From Dehalococcoidia bacterium (lineage in GTDB: Bacteria; Chloroflexota; Dehalococcoidia; Dehalococcoidales; RBG-16-60-22): a stretch of 7,044 nt of DNA. Shown in pieces: positions 1-5,762 of this stretch; the first letter of the stretch is position 1, and every line of letters begins with the position of its first letter. The notes under the pieces were generated by a model that ran no database searches, was not told where the DNA came from, and worked only from the letters and a program-made list of their open reading frames with translations. Location: positions 1-7,044 of the forward strand of contig JABMRL010000065.1 in NCBI GenBank assembly GCA_013202615.1, in the 5' to 3' direction. The translations under genes were made by a program, and so were the position numbers.

Positions 1-201
1 CTCATAACCGGCGATTCGGTTGAATCAGTGGACGAATCCCTGCAGAGCGCCAGAGCCCTGGTCGAAAAAGTGAAACAGGGCATCGAAGAGGAAACTTCAA
101 GGACCAGGGTGCCAGCCGGGGCGCCGCAGCGGGCACCGGTCGACCTTTCAGCTCTGTCTCCGCGGGAAAAAATAGAATACGCGATAGGAGGTAAAAGATA
201 A
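1..201 (+). CDS. C-terminal end of a phage scaffold-like protein (partial)
   Basis: The frame is open from the window edge to TAA at 199-201 and gives the last 66 residues of a protein whose start lies upstream. The visible part is hydrophilic and charged: a predicted amphipathic helix (roughly residues 10-35, rich in Glu, Lys and Ser), a Pro/Ala/Gly linker, then a short helical ending, LSPREKIEYAIGGKR. Placement directly before the major capsid gene, helical composition and a basic C-terminal helix fit an internal scaffolding protein, whose C-terminus typically contacts the capsid protein during prohead assembly. That role is inference from position and composition; no catalytic motif of a prohead protease is seen in this piece. 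The stop is immediately followed by the capsid ATG, and the capsid ribosome site lies inside the last codons, so the two genes are translationally linked. Confidence 0.6.
   Translation, partial: LITGDSVESVDESLQSARALVEKVKQGIEEETSRTRVPAGAPQRAPVDLSALSPREKIEYAIGGKR
186..192 (+). promoter_or_regulatory. Strong ribosome binding site of the capsid gene
   Basis: AGGAGGT lies 9 bases before the ATG at 202. The 14 bases AGGAGGTAAAAGAT (186-199) recur exactly at 1164-1177 before the next gene, and nowhere else that I noticed in the window. It fixes the capsid start at 202. Confidence 0.8.
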
Positions 202-1122
202 ATGGCTTTAACACTGGCGGAAGCAAGTAAATTATCCAATGACATGCTGCTACAGGGCGTGGTGGAGACTATTATCAAGGAGTCACCTGTCCTGCAGCGG
301 CAGCCCTTCATTGAAATCGTCGGCAACGGGCTGACCTATAACCAGGAGAAGACCCTGCCCAGCGTGGATTTCTACGATGTTGGCGATACCTGGGCGGAGT
401 CTACGCCCACCTTTGAACAGATAACCGCTAACCTGAAGATTATGGGCGGAGATGCCGATGTGGACAACTTTCTCAAGACAACCCGCAGCAATATCCAGGA
501 CCTGGAGGCGGCGGTGGTAGAGTTGAAGGCCAAGGCGGTCAAGGACAAGTTCGAGGAGACCTTTATCTATGGCGATAGCGCGACCAGCTCCAAGCAGTTT
601 GACGGCCTGAGGGTGTTGATTGACCCCACCACGGCCAGCGACCAGGTCATCGCCATGGGAGATACCGGGGCTACCCTCACCCTGTCCAAGCTCGATGAGC
701 TCATTGATGCCGTCAAGGGCGGCAAGCCGGATATGCTCATTATGAGCCGCCGGTCGCGGCGCAAAATCAACGCGCTGGTACGAGCCAGTGGCGGTCTTGT
801 TGATAATGACCGTGACCAGTGGGGAAACTTCGTCCAGCTATGGGACGGCATTGCCATCGGCGTCAATGACTGGATTCTGGACACTCACGCGGTGAGCGGC
901 AGCGTTGAAACCGGGACCACCGGCAGCGATTGCTCCGCTATCTACGCCGTCCAGTTCGGGGAGTGGGCGCTGTGCGGACTGACCGCCCCCGGCGGACTGA
1001 CCGTGGAGCCGATAGGCTCCATGGAAAGCAAGGACGCCACCAGGACCAGGGTCAAATGGTACGTCTCGCTGGCGTTATTCAGCGCGGTCAAGGCAGCGGC
1101 TCTAATCGGGGTGAAAGATTAA
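202..1122 (+). CDS. Phage major capsid protein, HK97 fold
   Basis: This 306-residue protein should be the shell subunit of the phage head. The order of elements fits an HK97-like capsid protein: an N-terminal helix (residues 5-25), an extended E-loop-like segment (about 40-75), a spine-helix region (about 95-120) followed by FIYGDSATSSKQFDGL at 121-136, a P-domain-like helix and strand (DELIDAVKGGKPDMLIMSRRS, 165-185), and a C-terminal strand region (RVKWYVSLALFSAVKAAALIGV, 283-304). The 'FIYGD...FDGL' and 'P-DMLIMS' patterns are typical of this capsid group as I recall it. Length is normal for a capsid protein lacking a cleaved N-terminal delta domain, consistent with a separate scaffold gene upstream. 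ATG 202 follows a strong ribosome site. A stem-loop lies just downstream. Identification as capsid protein is confident; the exact subfamily is not. Confidence 0.88.
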   Translation: MALTLAEASKLSNDMLLQGVVETIIKESPVLQRQPFIEIVGNGLTYNQEKTLPSVDFYDVGDTWAESTPTFEQITANLKIMGGDADVDNFLKTTRSNIQDLEAAVVELKAKAVKDKFEETFIYGDSATSSKQFDGLRVLIDPTTASDQVIAMGDTGATLTLSKLDELIDAVKGGKPDMLIMSRRSRRKINALVRASGGLVDNDRDQWGNFVQLWDGIAIGVNDWILDTHAVSGSVETGTTGSDCSAIYAVQFGEWALCGLTAPGGLTVEPIGSMESKDATRTRVKWYVSLALFSAVKAAALIGVKD

Positions 1123-1133
1123 AAAAGCAGTGG

Positions 1134-1160
1134 GGGGGAGGGGATTACCCTCCCCCTTTT
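1134..1160 (+). terminator. Stem-loop with short T tract after the capsid gene (partial terminator or attenuator)
   Basis: GGGGGAGGG (1134-1142) pairs perfectly with CCCTCCCCC (1148-1156) around the 5-base loop GATTA, followed by TTTT (1157-1160). The 9-bp, nearly all-GC stem with a T tract looks like an intrinsic terminator, but the tract is only four T long and the operon continues in the same direction 15 bases later. Partial read-through, or 3'-end protection of capsid mRNA, is therefore more likely than a full stop. Confidence 0.7.
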
Positions 1161-1163
1161 CCA

Positions 1164-1177
1164 AGGAGGTAAAAGAT
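1164..1177 (+). promoter_or_regulatory. Ribosome site identical to that of the capsid gene
   Basis: AGGAGGTAAAAGAT is the same 14-base string found at 186-199. Here AGGAGGT ends 5 bases before the ATG at 1176, and the last two bases of the string are the AT of that start codon. It supports the start of the 154-residue gene. Confidence 0.75.
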
Positions 1178-1640
1178 GGTACTGGCAGTAATAGAGCATA
1201 CGGAATATCCCTTTGCCAAGGGAGACCTGACTTCGGATGGCGTCCAGTGGTCGGCGGAGGCTGATACCACCACCGCGGACACCGATGTCGAGGTGGAGTG
1301 CGTCACCGTCAGGCCGCCGGCGCTTGGCGAGGTAATAGAAATCGAGTTCGGCCTGACGGCGGCATTCCGGGCCGTGTCTTCATCTACGGCTGACCTTACC
1401 TACAAGTGGCAGGGGAGGAACAAGGGCGGCACCTGGGTCGACCTGCACGGCGCGATCACCAAGACCGATATCGGCACGAGCTATGTTGAGGAGACCCGCA
1501 GCGGCCGCTTCCAGATGGTCAGCAACTTTAATTCCCTGCCTTTTGAGGTGAGGCTGGTCATCCAGTGCAATGAGGCCAATGAAGGCTGGGCCAGGGTGAA
1601 GAACTCAAGCTATGTTCGGGTAAAATACGCAGCATCGTGA
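1176..1640 (+). CDS. Beta-rich phage structural protein of unknown family (candidate head decoration)
   Basis: I do not recognise this 154-residue protein by family. It has no signal peptide and no membrane segment. Its sequence alternates short hydrophobic strands with Thr/Ser/Asp-rich turns (EVECVTVRPPALGEVIEIEF at 39-58, then LTYKWQGR near 74-81, FEVRLVIQCNEANEGWARVK near 123-142), and it closes with a strand-like SSYVRVKYAAS. This pattern suggests an Ig-like or jelly-roll beta sandwich. It sits directly after the capsid gene, shares that gene's exact ribosome-site sequence, and is separated from it only by a leaky-looking terminator. These points fit an abundant head protein such as a decoration or stabilising protein; a tail or fibre component is the main alternative. 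Start ATG 1176 is set by the ribosome site. The coding call is strong, the role is inference. Confidence 0.75.
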   Translation: MVLAVIEHTEYPFAKGDLTSDGVQWSAEADTTTADTDVEVECVTVRPPALGEVIEIEFGLTAAFRAVSSSTADLTYKWQGRNKGGTWVDLHGAITKTDIGTSYVEETRSGRFQMVSNFNSLPFEVRLVIQCNEANEGWARVKNSSYVRVKYAAS

Positions 1641-1648
1641 GGTGAGAA

Positions 1649-2290
1649 ATGAACTTTGTCTTTGACCCCAGTCTGGTCCTTTATCTGCCATTGTATGAGC
1701 TTGATGGCGGTTCATTTGCCTCAAAGGATGCCTATGGACATATATGCACGGTTACCGGTGCCTTGTGGAGACCTAATGGGCATTATTTTGATGCCACCGA
1801 TGACCGATTGGATGTGGCTAATAATTCCGTATTGCAGCCGACAAAAAGCACTGTCATGGTGTGGTTTAAATGCACGGCCAATTCCGGTGCTTATAGAGAC
1901 TTAATAACCTCAACAACGGATAGCAGCGGCAATAATCAGGCATATCATCTTAGAGTTGACCAAACGACTGGTCTTTTATTCGGGCGCAGCGGGAACGGTA
2001 CGGCTAGTGTCAGTCTTAACGGCGTCGGAGACCTGACATCTGCTGCCGAATTTTCAATGGCAGCAATGACACTGGATAATAAAAATTTAAGTCTATTTTT
2101 GAACGGGGAGGTTACTGGCACGCCCGTTTCAAGAGTTGCTGGAGTCCATACAGATACGAATTCAATCAGGGTAGGAAATACTTATGGAGCCTTTGGGGGA
2201 ATAATTGGCGAAATAATGGTCTATAACCGCGCCCTAACTGCCCAAGAAATCCAGCATAACTACCTGGCAACGAAATGGAGGTACCGATGA
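1649..2290 (+). CDS. LamG / concanavalin A-like lectin domain protein
   Basis: The whole 213-residue protein is one laminin-G-like (LamG/ConA-type) jelly-roll domain. Recognisable stretches are LVLYLPLYELDGGSFASKDAYG (residues 9-30, shown in part: LYLPLYELD), FDATDDRLDV (48-57), the core strand STVMVWFK (67-74), LSLFLNGEVTGT (147-158) and the closing RVGN...GIIGEIMVYNRALTAQEIQ (174-202). The 'IGEIMVYNRALTAQEI' ending is a hallmark of LamG-type domains in phage and secreted proteins. There is no signal peptide, so it is probably displayed on the virion rather than secreted; carbohydrate or cell-surface binding is the usual role of the fold. The ribosome site GAGGTGA (1639-1645) overlaps the previous stop. 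The gene is AT-richer than its neighbours (about 46% GC over 1681-2280), which suggests a separately acquired insertion. The binding target cannot be read from the sequence. Confidence 0.85.
   Translation: MNFVFDPSLVLYLPLYELDGGSFASKDAYGHICTVTGALWRPNGHYFDATDDRLDVANNSVLQPTKSTVMVWFKCTANSGAYRDLITSTTDSSGNNQAYHLRVDQTTGLLFGRSGNGTASVSLNGVGDLTSAAEFSMAAMTLDNKNLSLFLNGEVTGTPVSRVAGVHTDTNSIRVGNTYGAFGGIIGEIMVYNRALTAQEIQHNYLATKWRYR
2277..2282 (+). promoter_or_regulatory. Ribosome site that decides the start at 2287
   Basis: GGAGGT lies 4 bases before ATG 2287. An in-frame ATG at 2275 sits on top of this site and has no ribosome site of its own, so 2287 is preferred. The ATG at 2287 overlaps the LamG stop TGA (2288-2290) as ATGA, indicating translational coupling. 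Confidence 0.75.
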
Positions 2291-2508
2291 ATTATCGTGT
2301 GAGAATCGACCTGAGCTTCGCCAGCGAGTTTGATGCCCGTTCGCTGATGGACTATGCCAGGGAAGTAAGCGGCAAAGCCGTCAGCATCAACGAGGGCCTG
2401 GACAGTGAGGAAATTTCCTTCTGCGACTTTGAACTCTGCGGCCATGATGAGGGCCTGCCCTGCACCAGGCTGGAGAGATTGGAAGTCAGAAAAACGGGGG
2501 TAAGGTAG
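2287..2508 (+). CDS. Small phage protein of unknown function (73 residues)
   Basis: I do not recognise a named family. From ATG 2287 the protein has 73 residues with an apparent beta-alpha-beta layout: strand YRVRIDLSF (3-11), helix SEFDARSLMDYAREVSGK (13-30), strand AVSINEG (31-37), strand EEISFCDFELC (41-51), and a closing strand RLERLEVRK (61-69). Cys46, Cys51, His53 and Cys59 are clustered (C-x4-C-x-H-x5-C), which could bind a metal ion or be coincidental. It overlaps the LamG gene by 4 bases and precedes the probable adaptor gene by 2 bases, so it is co-translated with the structural genes. A minor head-tail joining or accessory protein is possible. The existence of the gene is well supported by its ribosome site and packing; its job is unknown. 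Confidence 0.7.
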   Translation: MNYRVRIDLSFASEFDARSLMDYAREVSGKAVSINEGLDSEEISFCDFELCGHDEGLPCTRLERLEVRKTGVR

Positions 2509-2510
2509 TA

Positions 2511-3143
2511 ATGAATTTGACTGATATGAGAGCCATTGTCAGACGTGACCTCCATGATGAGGACACTGGCAACTACCGCTGGACGGATGATGAACTGAAC
2601 CGGCATATTGCCCGCGCGGTGAAGGATTTGTCCGAACGCCTGCCCCGTGAGGAGAAGGCGGTTAAAGCCACGACCTCAGGCTCGCGGGAGCTGGATATAT
2701 CGGATTTATCAGACAGGGTTATCGTGGTGGCTATCGAATACCCGGTGGACCGGTTCCCCAGATGCTACCAGAGGTTCTCGTTATGGGAAGACGTGCTGAC
2801 CATCCTGAGTGAAGAAATCCCGGACGGTTCCAACGCCTGTGTCTACTACGGCAAACTCCACACCCTTGACGCCAGCAGTTCCACCATCCCCGAGCTGCAT
2901 GAAGACCTGGTTGCTGCCGGCGCTGCCGGCTATGCTGCCGTTGAGTGGGCCATCTTCACCGTCAATCGGGTGAATGTCGGCGGAAACATCACGCCTCGCG
3001 AGTTCCATGACTGGGGCCGGGAAAGGTTGAACTACTTCCGGCAGGAATTGAGGCGGCTGGGGAGGAGAAACCGGGTCAGGCTTAATGCCCTGTACCGGCC
3101 GTACTATCCGGCGGTTTCGAAGTCGACCGATTATGGCCCCTGA
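2511..3143 (+). CDS. Probable phage head-tail adaptor protein
   Basis: This 210-residue protein is mainly helical at both ends. The N-terminus, MRAIVRRDLHDED (6-18) and YRWTDDELNRHIARAVKDLS (22-41), matches the pattern I know from adaptor proteins that dock under the portal ring (T7 gp11 / P22 gp4 / gp6-like), in which 'W-T-D-D-E-L-x-R-x-I' starts the core helix. A middle beta section (about 58-125) includes a strand-rich VIVVAIEYPVD (70-80). A C-terminal helix with many Arg residues (REFHDWGRERLNYFRQELRR, 163-182) and a Tyr/Pro tail follow. In such proteins the C-terminal arm reaches toward the portal or tail. The start ATG 2511 is 2 bases after the previous stop, with TAAGG (2501-2505) as a weak ribosome site, so coupling is likely. 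The adaptor call rests on motif style and position; a tail tubular protein is the nearest alternative. Confidence 0.68.
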   Translation: MNLTDMRAIVRRDLHDEDTGNYRWTDDELNRHIARAVKDLSERLPREEKAVKATTSGSRELDISDLSDRVIVVAIEYPVDRFPRCYQRFSLWEDVLTILSEEIPDGSNACVYYGKLHTLDASSSTIPELHEDLVAAGAAGYAAVEWAIFTVNRVNVGGNITPREFHDWGRERLNYFRQELRRLGRRNRVRLNALYRPYYPAVSKSTDYGP

Positions 3144-3155
3144 TGGGAGGCAGCT

Positions 3156-3476
3156 ATGGCAAGACAAATGGGGAGAATAAAAGATGGCCTGCCCCGCGAG
3201 GCATTCGCTATCGCCGGAGACCCGGAGAACCCGGATACCTGGCGTTTGCCGCATCACAAGAGAAGTATCGGCCGAGCGCTCAAGGGCGACCTCGATGTCG
3301 AGCGGACGGTCGACTGGGATGAGGCTGCAACCGCAGCGAGCGCCCTGTCCCCGTTGAATCGGGGTAAAAGAGTGCCGGCCAGTCCGGAAGAGATTCTTGA
3401 AGCCGCCAATCACCTTGCCGGGCATTACCGGAAGGGAAATAAATCGCTGCCGGATATTCTGGCGGCACTGGTATGA
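3156..3476 (+). CDS. Small phage protein with a GDPENPDTWRLPHH motif
   Basis: The protein has 106 residues. The N-terminal part, LPREAFAIAGDPENPDTW (12-29) followed by RLPHHKR, contains the 'F-A-x-x-G-D-P-x-x-P-x-T-W-x-L-P' pattern that I recall in small phage domains linked with head proteins and capsid maturation proteases (the DUF6582-like group); here it stands alone without a protease. Residues 55-68 (DEAATAASALSPLN) and 75-106 (ASPEEILEAANHLAGHYRKG and following) are helical. GGGAGG (3145-3150) lies 5 bases before ATG 3156. It sits between the adaptor and hub genes, so a structural or assembly role is likely. The family resemblance is from memory and not proven; no enzymatic residues can be assigned. 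Confidence 0.62.
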   Translation: MARQMGRIKDGLPREAFAIAGDPENPDTWRLPHHKRSIGRALKGDLDVERTVDWDEAATAASALSPLNRGKRVPASPEEILEAANHLAGHYRKGNKSLPDILAALV

Positions 3477-3485
3477 GAGGGAAAA

Positions 3486-5492
3486 ATGCGTGACCTGACA
3501 TTGACATTGCTTGCGGCCCAGAAAGAAGCCACCGCCATTCCCTATGTTAAAGTGGAAGCCAGAAACAAGGTTGCCGGCGTGGTCAGGTATGACTGGGCCA
3601 GGCTGTATACCGGCGCCGAGGATGATTATTACCATGCCGTGACCATGCCCGGCGATGGCTCTCTTATTCGTGTCAGGGTAACCCTGCCTGGTGACTCCCG
3701 CAAGCTCTATCGCCAGAGGGTGGCCAGCCCCGGCCCTTCCAGTGACTTCAGCCAGTGGACTGACACCGGCCAGCTCAATGCGGCCGCTGTTGCCTGTGCC
3801 TCGCTGGGAGCTGAGGTTTCCATTTTCTGGATAGATGGCGTGAACCGCAAGATTCAGCGGATAAAGAGCACCGATTACGGTGCCAACTGGGGTAGTCCGG
3901 AGGTTATTGATTACTCCCCGACGACCAATATCGGTGGCCTGGCGGCTGCCTATAAACCGGGCGGTGACCTGGCCATATTCTTCGCTGACCAGGCGACGCT
4001 GTATGTAAAAAAGAACATCAGCGGTCAGTGGCAGCCGCGCTCCAGTTGGGATAAAAGCACCGGTGACCTTGCCGGCATCGCTGCCGTTTACGGGAGTGAC
4101 TGGAACCTGCTCGTTACCGGACGGGATGCATCGGGCAATTTCAAACTGTGGTCGCTCGTTTACGGCGACGGCGGCGATGTTTCAGCAGGAAGCTGGTCGG
4201 CTTTGAAGGAGCTGGCATCGGCGCCCTCGGGCGGCGAATTTGAATACCTGCAGCCGTTTCTGGATAAACCGGATGTCTACCGTGGTTTCTTTGTGGAGAA
4301 GTTTTCCGGCAGCCAGACTTACCAGCGTCCTTTCTGGTCGCATACGGTCCCGGGTGCCAAGTTCACGGATAATCTGTGGCGGGAACCGGTCCCGTTCAAT
4401 CTATCATCTGAGTACGGCCTGGCCATAGCACACCACGGCGACTACGGCTGGCTTTCCTGCCCGGCAGGTGTTTGGCGCGCCGGAGCAACCGTACAGAGCC
4501 TTGACCTGACCGGTGACGTGCTCGCGGTAAGGCAGGAAGCGGGAGAGACATCGGGAAAACTCACCGTGGAGCTGAGAAACGATGCCGGGCAATACGCCTC
4601 GCCGGGGCAGGGAGAACTGGCCGTTCTTGACATCGGCTGCCAGCTGGACTTCAGCCCCGGTTACCGGACGGGAGATGGCGATGAGGTCAGCGCCGGGCAG
4701 GCTTATTGTCTTGAAAGTTATGAGCATACCAGTGCTGGTGGCGCCGCCAGCCTCGTGCTGCAGTCCCTGGATAGCTGGGAGGCCATCGCCGGCTGGAGGG
4801 CCAGGCACCAGTTCCGCTGGAACCGGGACTCCGAAGAAATGAACGTAAAGGATATCCTCGCCTTCGTCCTGGCGCGGGTGGGGCTGAAGCTAGAGGTTGA
4901 ATCACAGTCATCAGTCATCACCGGTTTCTATCCCGACTTCACCATCAATTCCGGTAACGCCGGTGAGACGGTTATCCGGAAGCTGCTCTCTTTTGTTCCT
5001 GATGTGATATTCGTCGAAGGCGCGACTGCCCGCATTGTGAACCCGCAGGCGTCAGATAGCTCCGTGTACAGCTATGGAGAGGAACACCCGGTTCTGGAAG
5101 GGAGATACCGCCTCGGAGGCTGGGAGCTCAACCGTGTTCAGGTGGAGGGTTATGACGCGGGCAGCGATGAGATGATTGTGGTTGACCGTTTTGGCTGGGA
5201 CCAGATAGACCGGCTGTACGATAGGCTGAGACAGCTGGAAGATGGGAATATCGACACTGTGGCCGGAGCACAGGAGCGTGGCGATGCTTACCTGAGGCAG
5301 GCGGAGTTAGCATCGGCCGGCGGCACCATGCTGGTTCCGGTCAACTGCGGCCAGCAACTCTACGATGTCATTGATATCACGGACAATCGGGCGGGGCTGA
5401 ATATGGCAAAGCGGCGGGTGCTTGGCTTTGTTCTCGTTTACAGTCCCCGCCGCGGAGAATACCGCCAGCGTTTGCAGCTGGGCGCAGTGTAA
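3486..5492 (+). CDS. Phage tail hub / tip protein with a propeller-like (Asp-box) front half
   Basis: The product has 668 residues. The first ~55 residues look like the start of a tail tip protein. Residues about 60-330 are a series of strand-turn repeats, with a textbook Asp-box STDYGANW at 128-135 (S-x-D-x-G-x-x-W), and less clear repeats near AIFFADQATLYVKKN (163-177) and WNLLVTGRDASGNFKLWSLV (206-225). This indicates a sialidase-like beta-propeller fold, probably for binding rather than catalysis. From about 335 the chain changes: DLTGDVLAVRQ, GKLTVELRNDAGQY (357-370), the SLDSWEAIAGW segment (427-437), VKDILAFVLARVGLKLEVE (454-472) and FYPDFTINSGNAGETVIRKL (481-500). That order resembles baseplate or tail hub proteins of the gp27/late-control-D style. 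A helical segment (570-610) precedes a final strand region. GAGAGGG (3475-3481) precedes ATG 3486. The propeller and hub assignments are fold-level inference. Confidence 0.7.
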   Translation: MRDLTLTLLAAQKEATAIPYVKVEARNKVAGVVRYDWARLYTGAEDDYYHAVTMPGDGSLIRVRVTLPGDSRKLYRQRVASPGPSSDFSQWTDTGQLNAAAVACASLGAEVSIFWIDGVNRKIQRIKSTDYGANWGSPEVIDYSPTTNIGGLAAAYKPGGDLAIFFADQATLYVKKNISGQWQPRSSWDKSTGDLAGIAAVYGSDWNLLVTGRDASGNFKLWSLVYGDGGDVSAGSWSALKELASAPSGGEFEYLQPFLDKPDVYRGFFVEKFSGSQTYQRPFWSHTVPGAKFTDNLWREPVPFNLSSEYGLAIAHHGDYGWLSCPAGVWRAGATVQSLDLTGDVLAVRQEAGETSGKLTVELRNDAGQYASPGQGELAVLDIGCQLDFSPGYRTGDGDEVSAGQAYCLESYEHTSAGGAASLVLQSLDSWEAIAGWRARHQFRWNRDSEEMNVKDILAFVLARVGLKLEVESQSSVITGFYPDFTINSGNAGETVIRKLLSFVPDVIFVEGATARIVNPQASDSSVYSYGEEHPVLEGRYRLGGWELNRVQVEGYDAGSDEMIVVDRFGWDQIDRLYDRLRQLEDGNIDTVAGAQERGDAYLRQAELASAGGTMLVPVNCGQQLYDVIDITDNRAGLNMAKRRVLGFVLVYSPRRGEYRQRLQLGAV

Positions 5493-5504
5493 TCGCGATT
5501 GTGG

Positions 5505-5509
5505 AAGGA
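5505..5509 (+). promoter_or_regulatory. Ribosome site supporting a TTG start
   Basis: AAGGA lies 8 bases before TTG 5518, in the 25-base gap after the hub stop. The nearest in-frame ATG (5422) is deep inside the hub gene and lacks a convincing ribosome site, so TTG is preferred. Confidence 0.6.
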
Positions 5510-5517
5510 CAGTTAAA

Positions 5518-5730
5518 TTGAGTTTAAGAAAAGGCGTCTTGCAGAGTTTCAGTTCCGTTAATTACACGGCGACCGTGCAACTGACTGGCAGTTATAAAGC
5601 TTATCTGGAAGGTATCGCCGTGGCCCGTAATATCCCCACCGGGGAAATGACTGCCGGACGGAAGGTGGCGGTCATCTTCTTTGATGATTATAACCCCGGA
5701 GATGCGGTGGTGGTTGCGGTCTATACTTAA
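5518..5730 (+). CDS. Small OB-fold-like phage tail protein, TTG start
   Basis: Reading from TTG 5518 gives 70 residues, compact and almost all beta: VLQSFSSVNYTATVQLTG (7-24), YKAYLEGIAVARNIP (26-40), then GRKVAVIFFDDYNPGDAVVV (47-66) and a final AVYT. The rhythm 'v-x-s-F-x-s-x-x-Y-T-A-T-V-x-L-x-G-S' followed by 'G-R-x-V-A-V-x-F-F-D-x-x-N-P-x-D-A-V-V-V-A-V' suggests a five-stranded OB-type barrel, as in the small baseplate or spike domains next to tail hubs. It follows the hub gene by 25 bases and is the last gene of the + strand operon. Starting at ATG 5422 instead would add 32 residues that overlap the hub gene and do not look like the fold, so they are excluded. The coding call is good; the tail role is inferred from fold and position. 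Confidence 0.66.
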   Translation: MSLRKGVLQSFSSVNYTATVQLTGSYKAYLEGIAVARNIPTGEMTAGRKVAVIFFDDYNPGDAVVVAVYT

Positions 5731-5762
5731 ACAGGCTTCCGTGATATCAGGCCGGGTTTAAG
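5726..5762. terminator. Imperfect inverted repeat enclosing both convergent stop codons
   Basis: CTTAAAC (5726-5732) is the reverse complement of GTTTAAG (5756-5762), with a further GGC/GCC pair inside (5734-5736 with 5751-5753) and the palindrome TGATATCA (5742-5749) near the centre. The + strand stop TAA (5728-5730) and the - strand stop (5758-5760) lie in the two arms. It may act as a weak two-way transcription end, but there is no T tract and the stem is interrupted. Confidence 0.3.

Noticed and set aside
930..1172. An 80-codon + strand frame overlapping the capsid gene end
   Set aside because: It is an Arg/Gly-rich out-of-frame shadow of the capsid gene that continues through the terminator stem.
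2275..2286. ATG 2275 as the start of the 73-residue protein
   Set aside because: The GGAGGT ribosome site for ATG 2287 overlaps this codon, and nothing upstream of 2275 would serve it.
1649..2290. Diversity-generating retroelement target in the LamG gene
   Set aside because: The lectin-like fold prompted the idea, but there is no template repeat copy and no reverse transcriptase in the window.
2781..3635. A 284-codon open frame on the - strand across the adaptor, small and hub genes
   Set aside because: It runs antisense to three well-supported + strand genes with ribosome sites. Its translation is rich in Gly, Arg, Gln and Pro without any domain, and it has no sensible neighbours.
5422..5517. 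ATG 5422 as the start of the last phage gene
   Set aside because: It lies 71 bases inside the hub gene in another frame and has no good ribosome site. The extra residues do not fit the barrel-like fold, and TTG 5518 is better placed.
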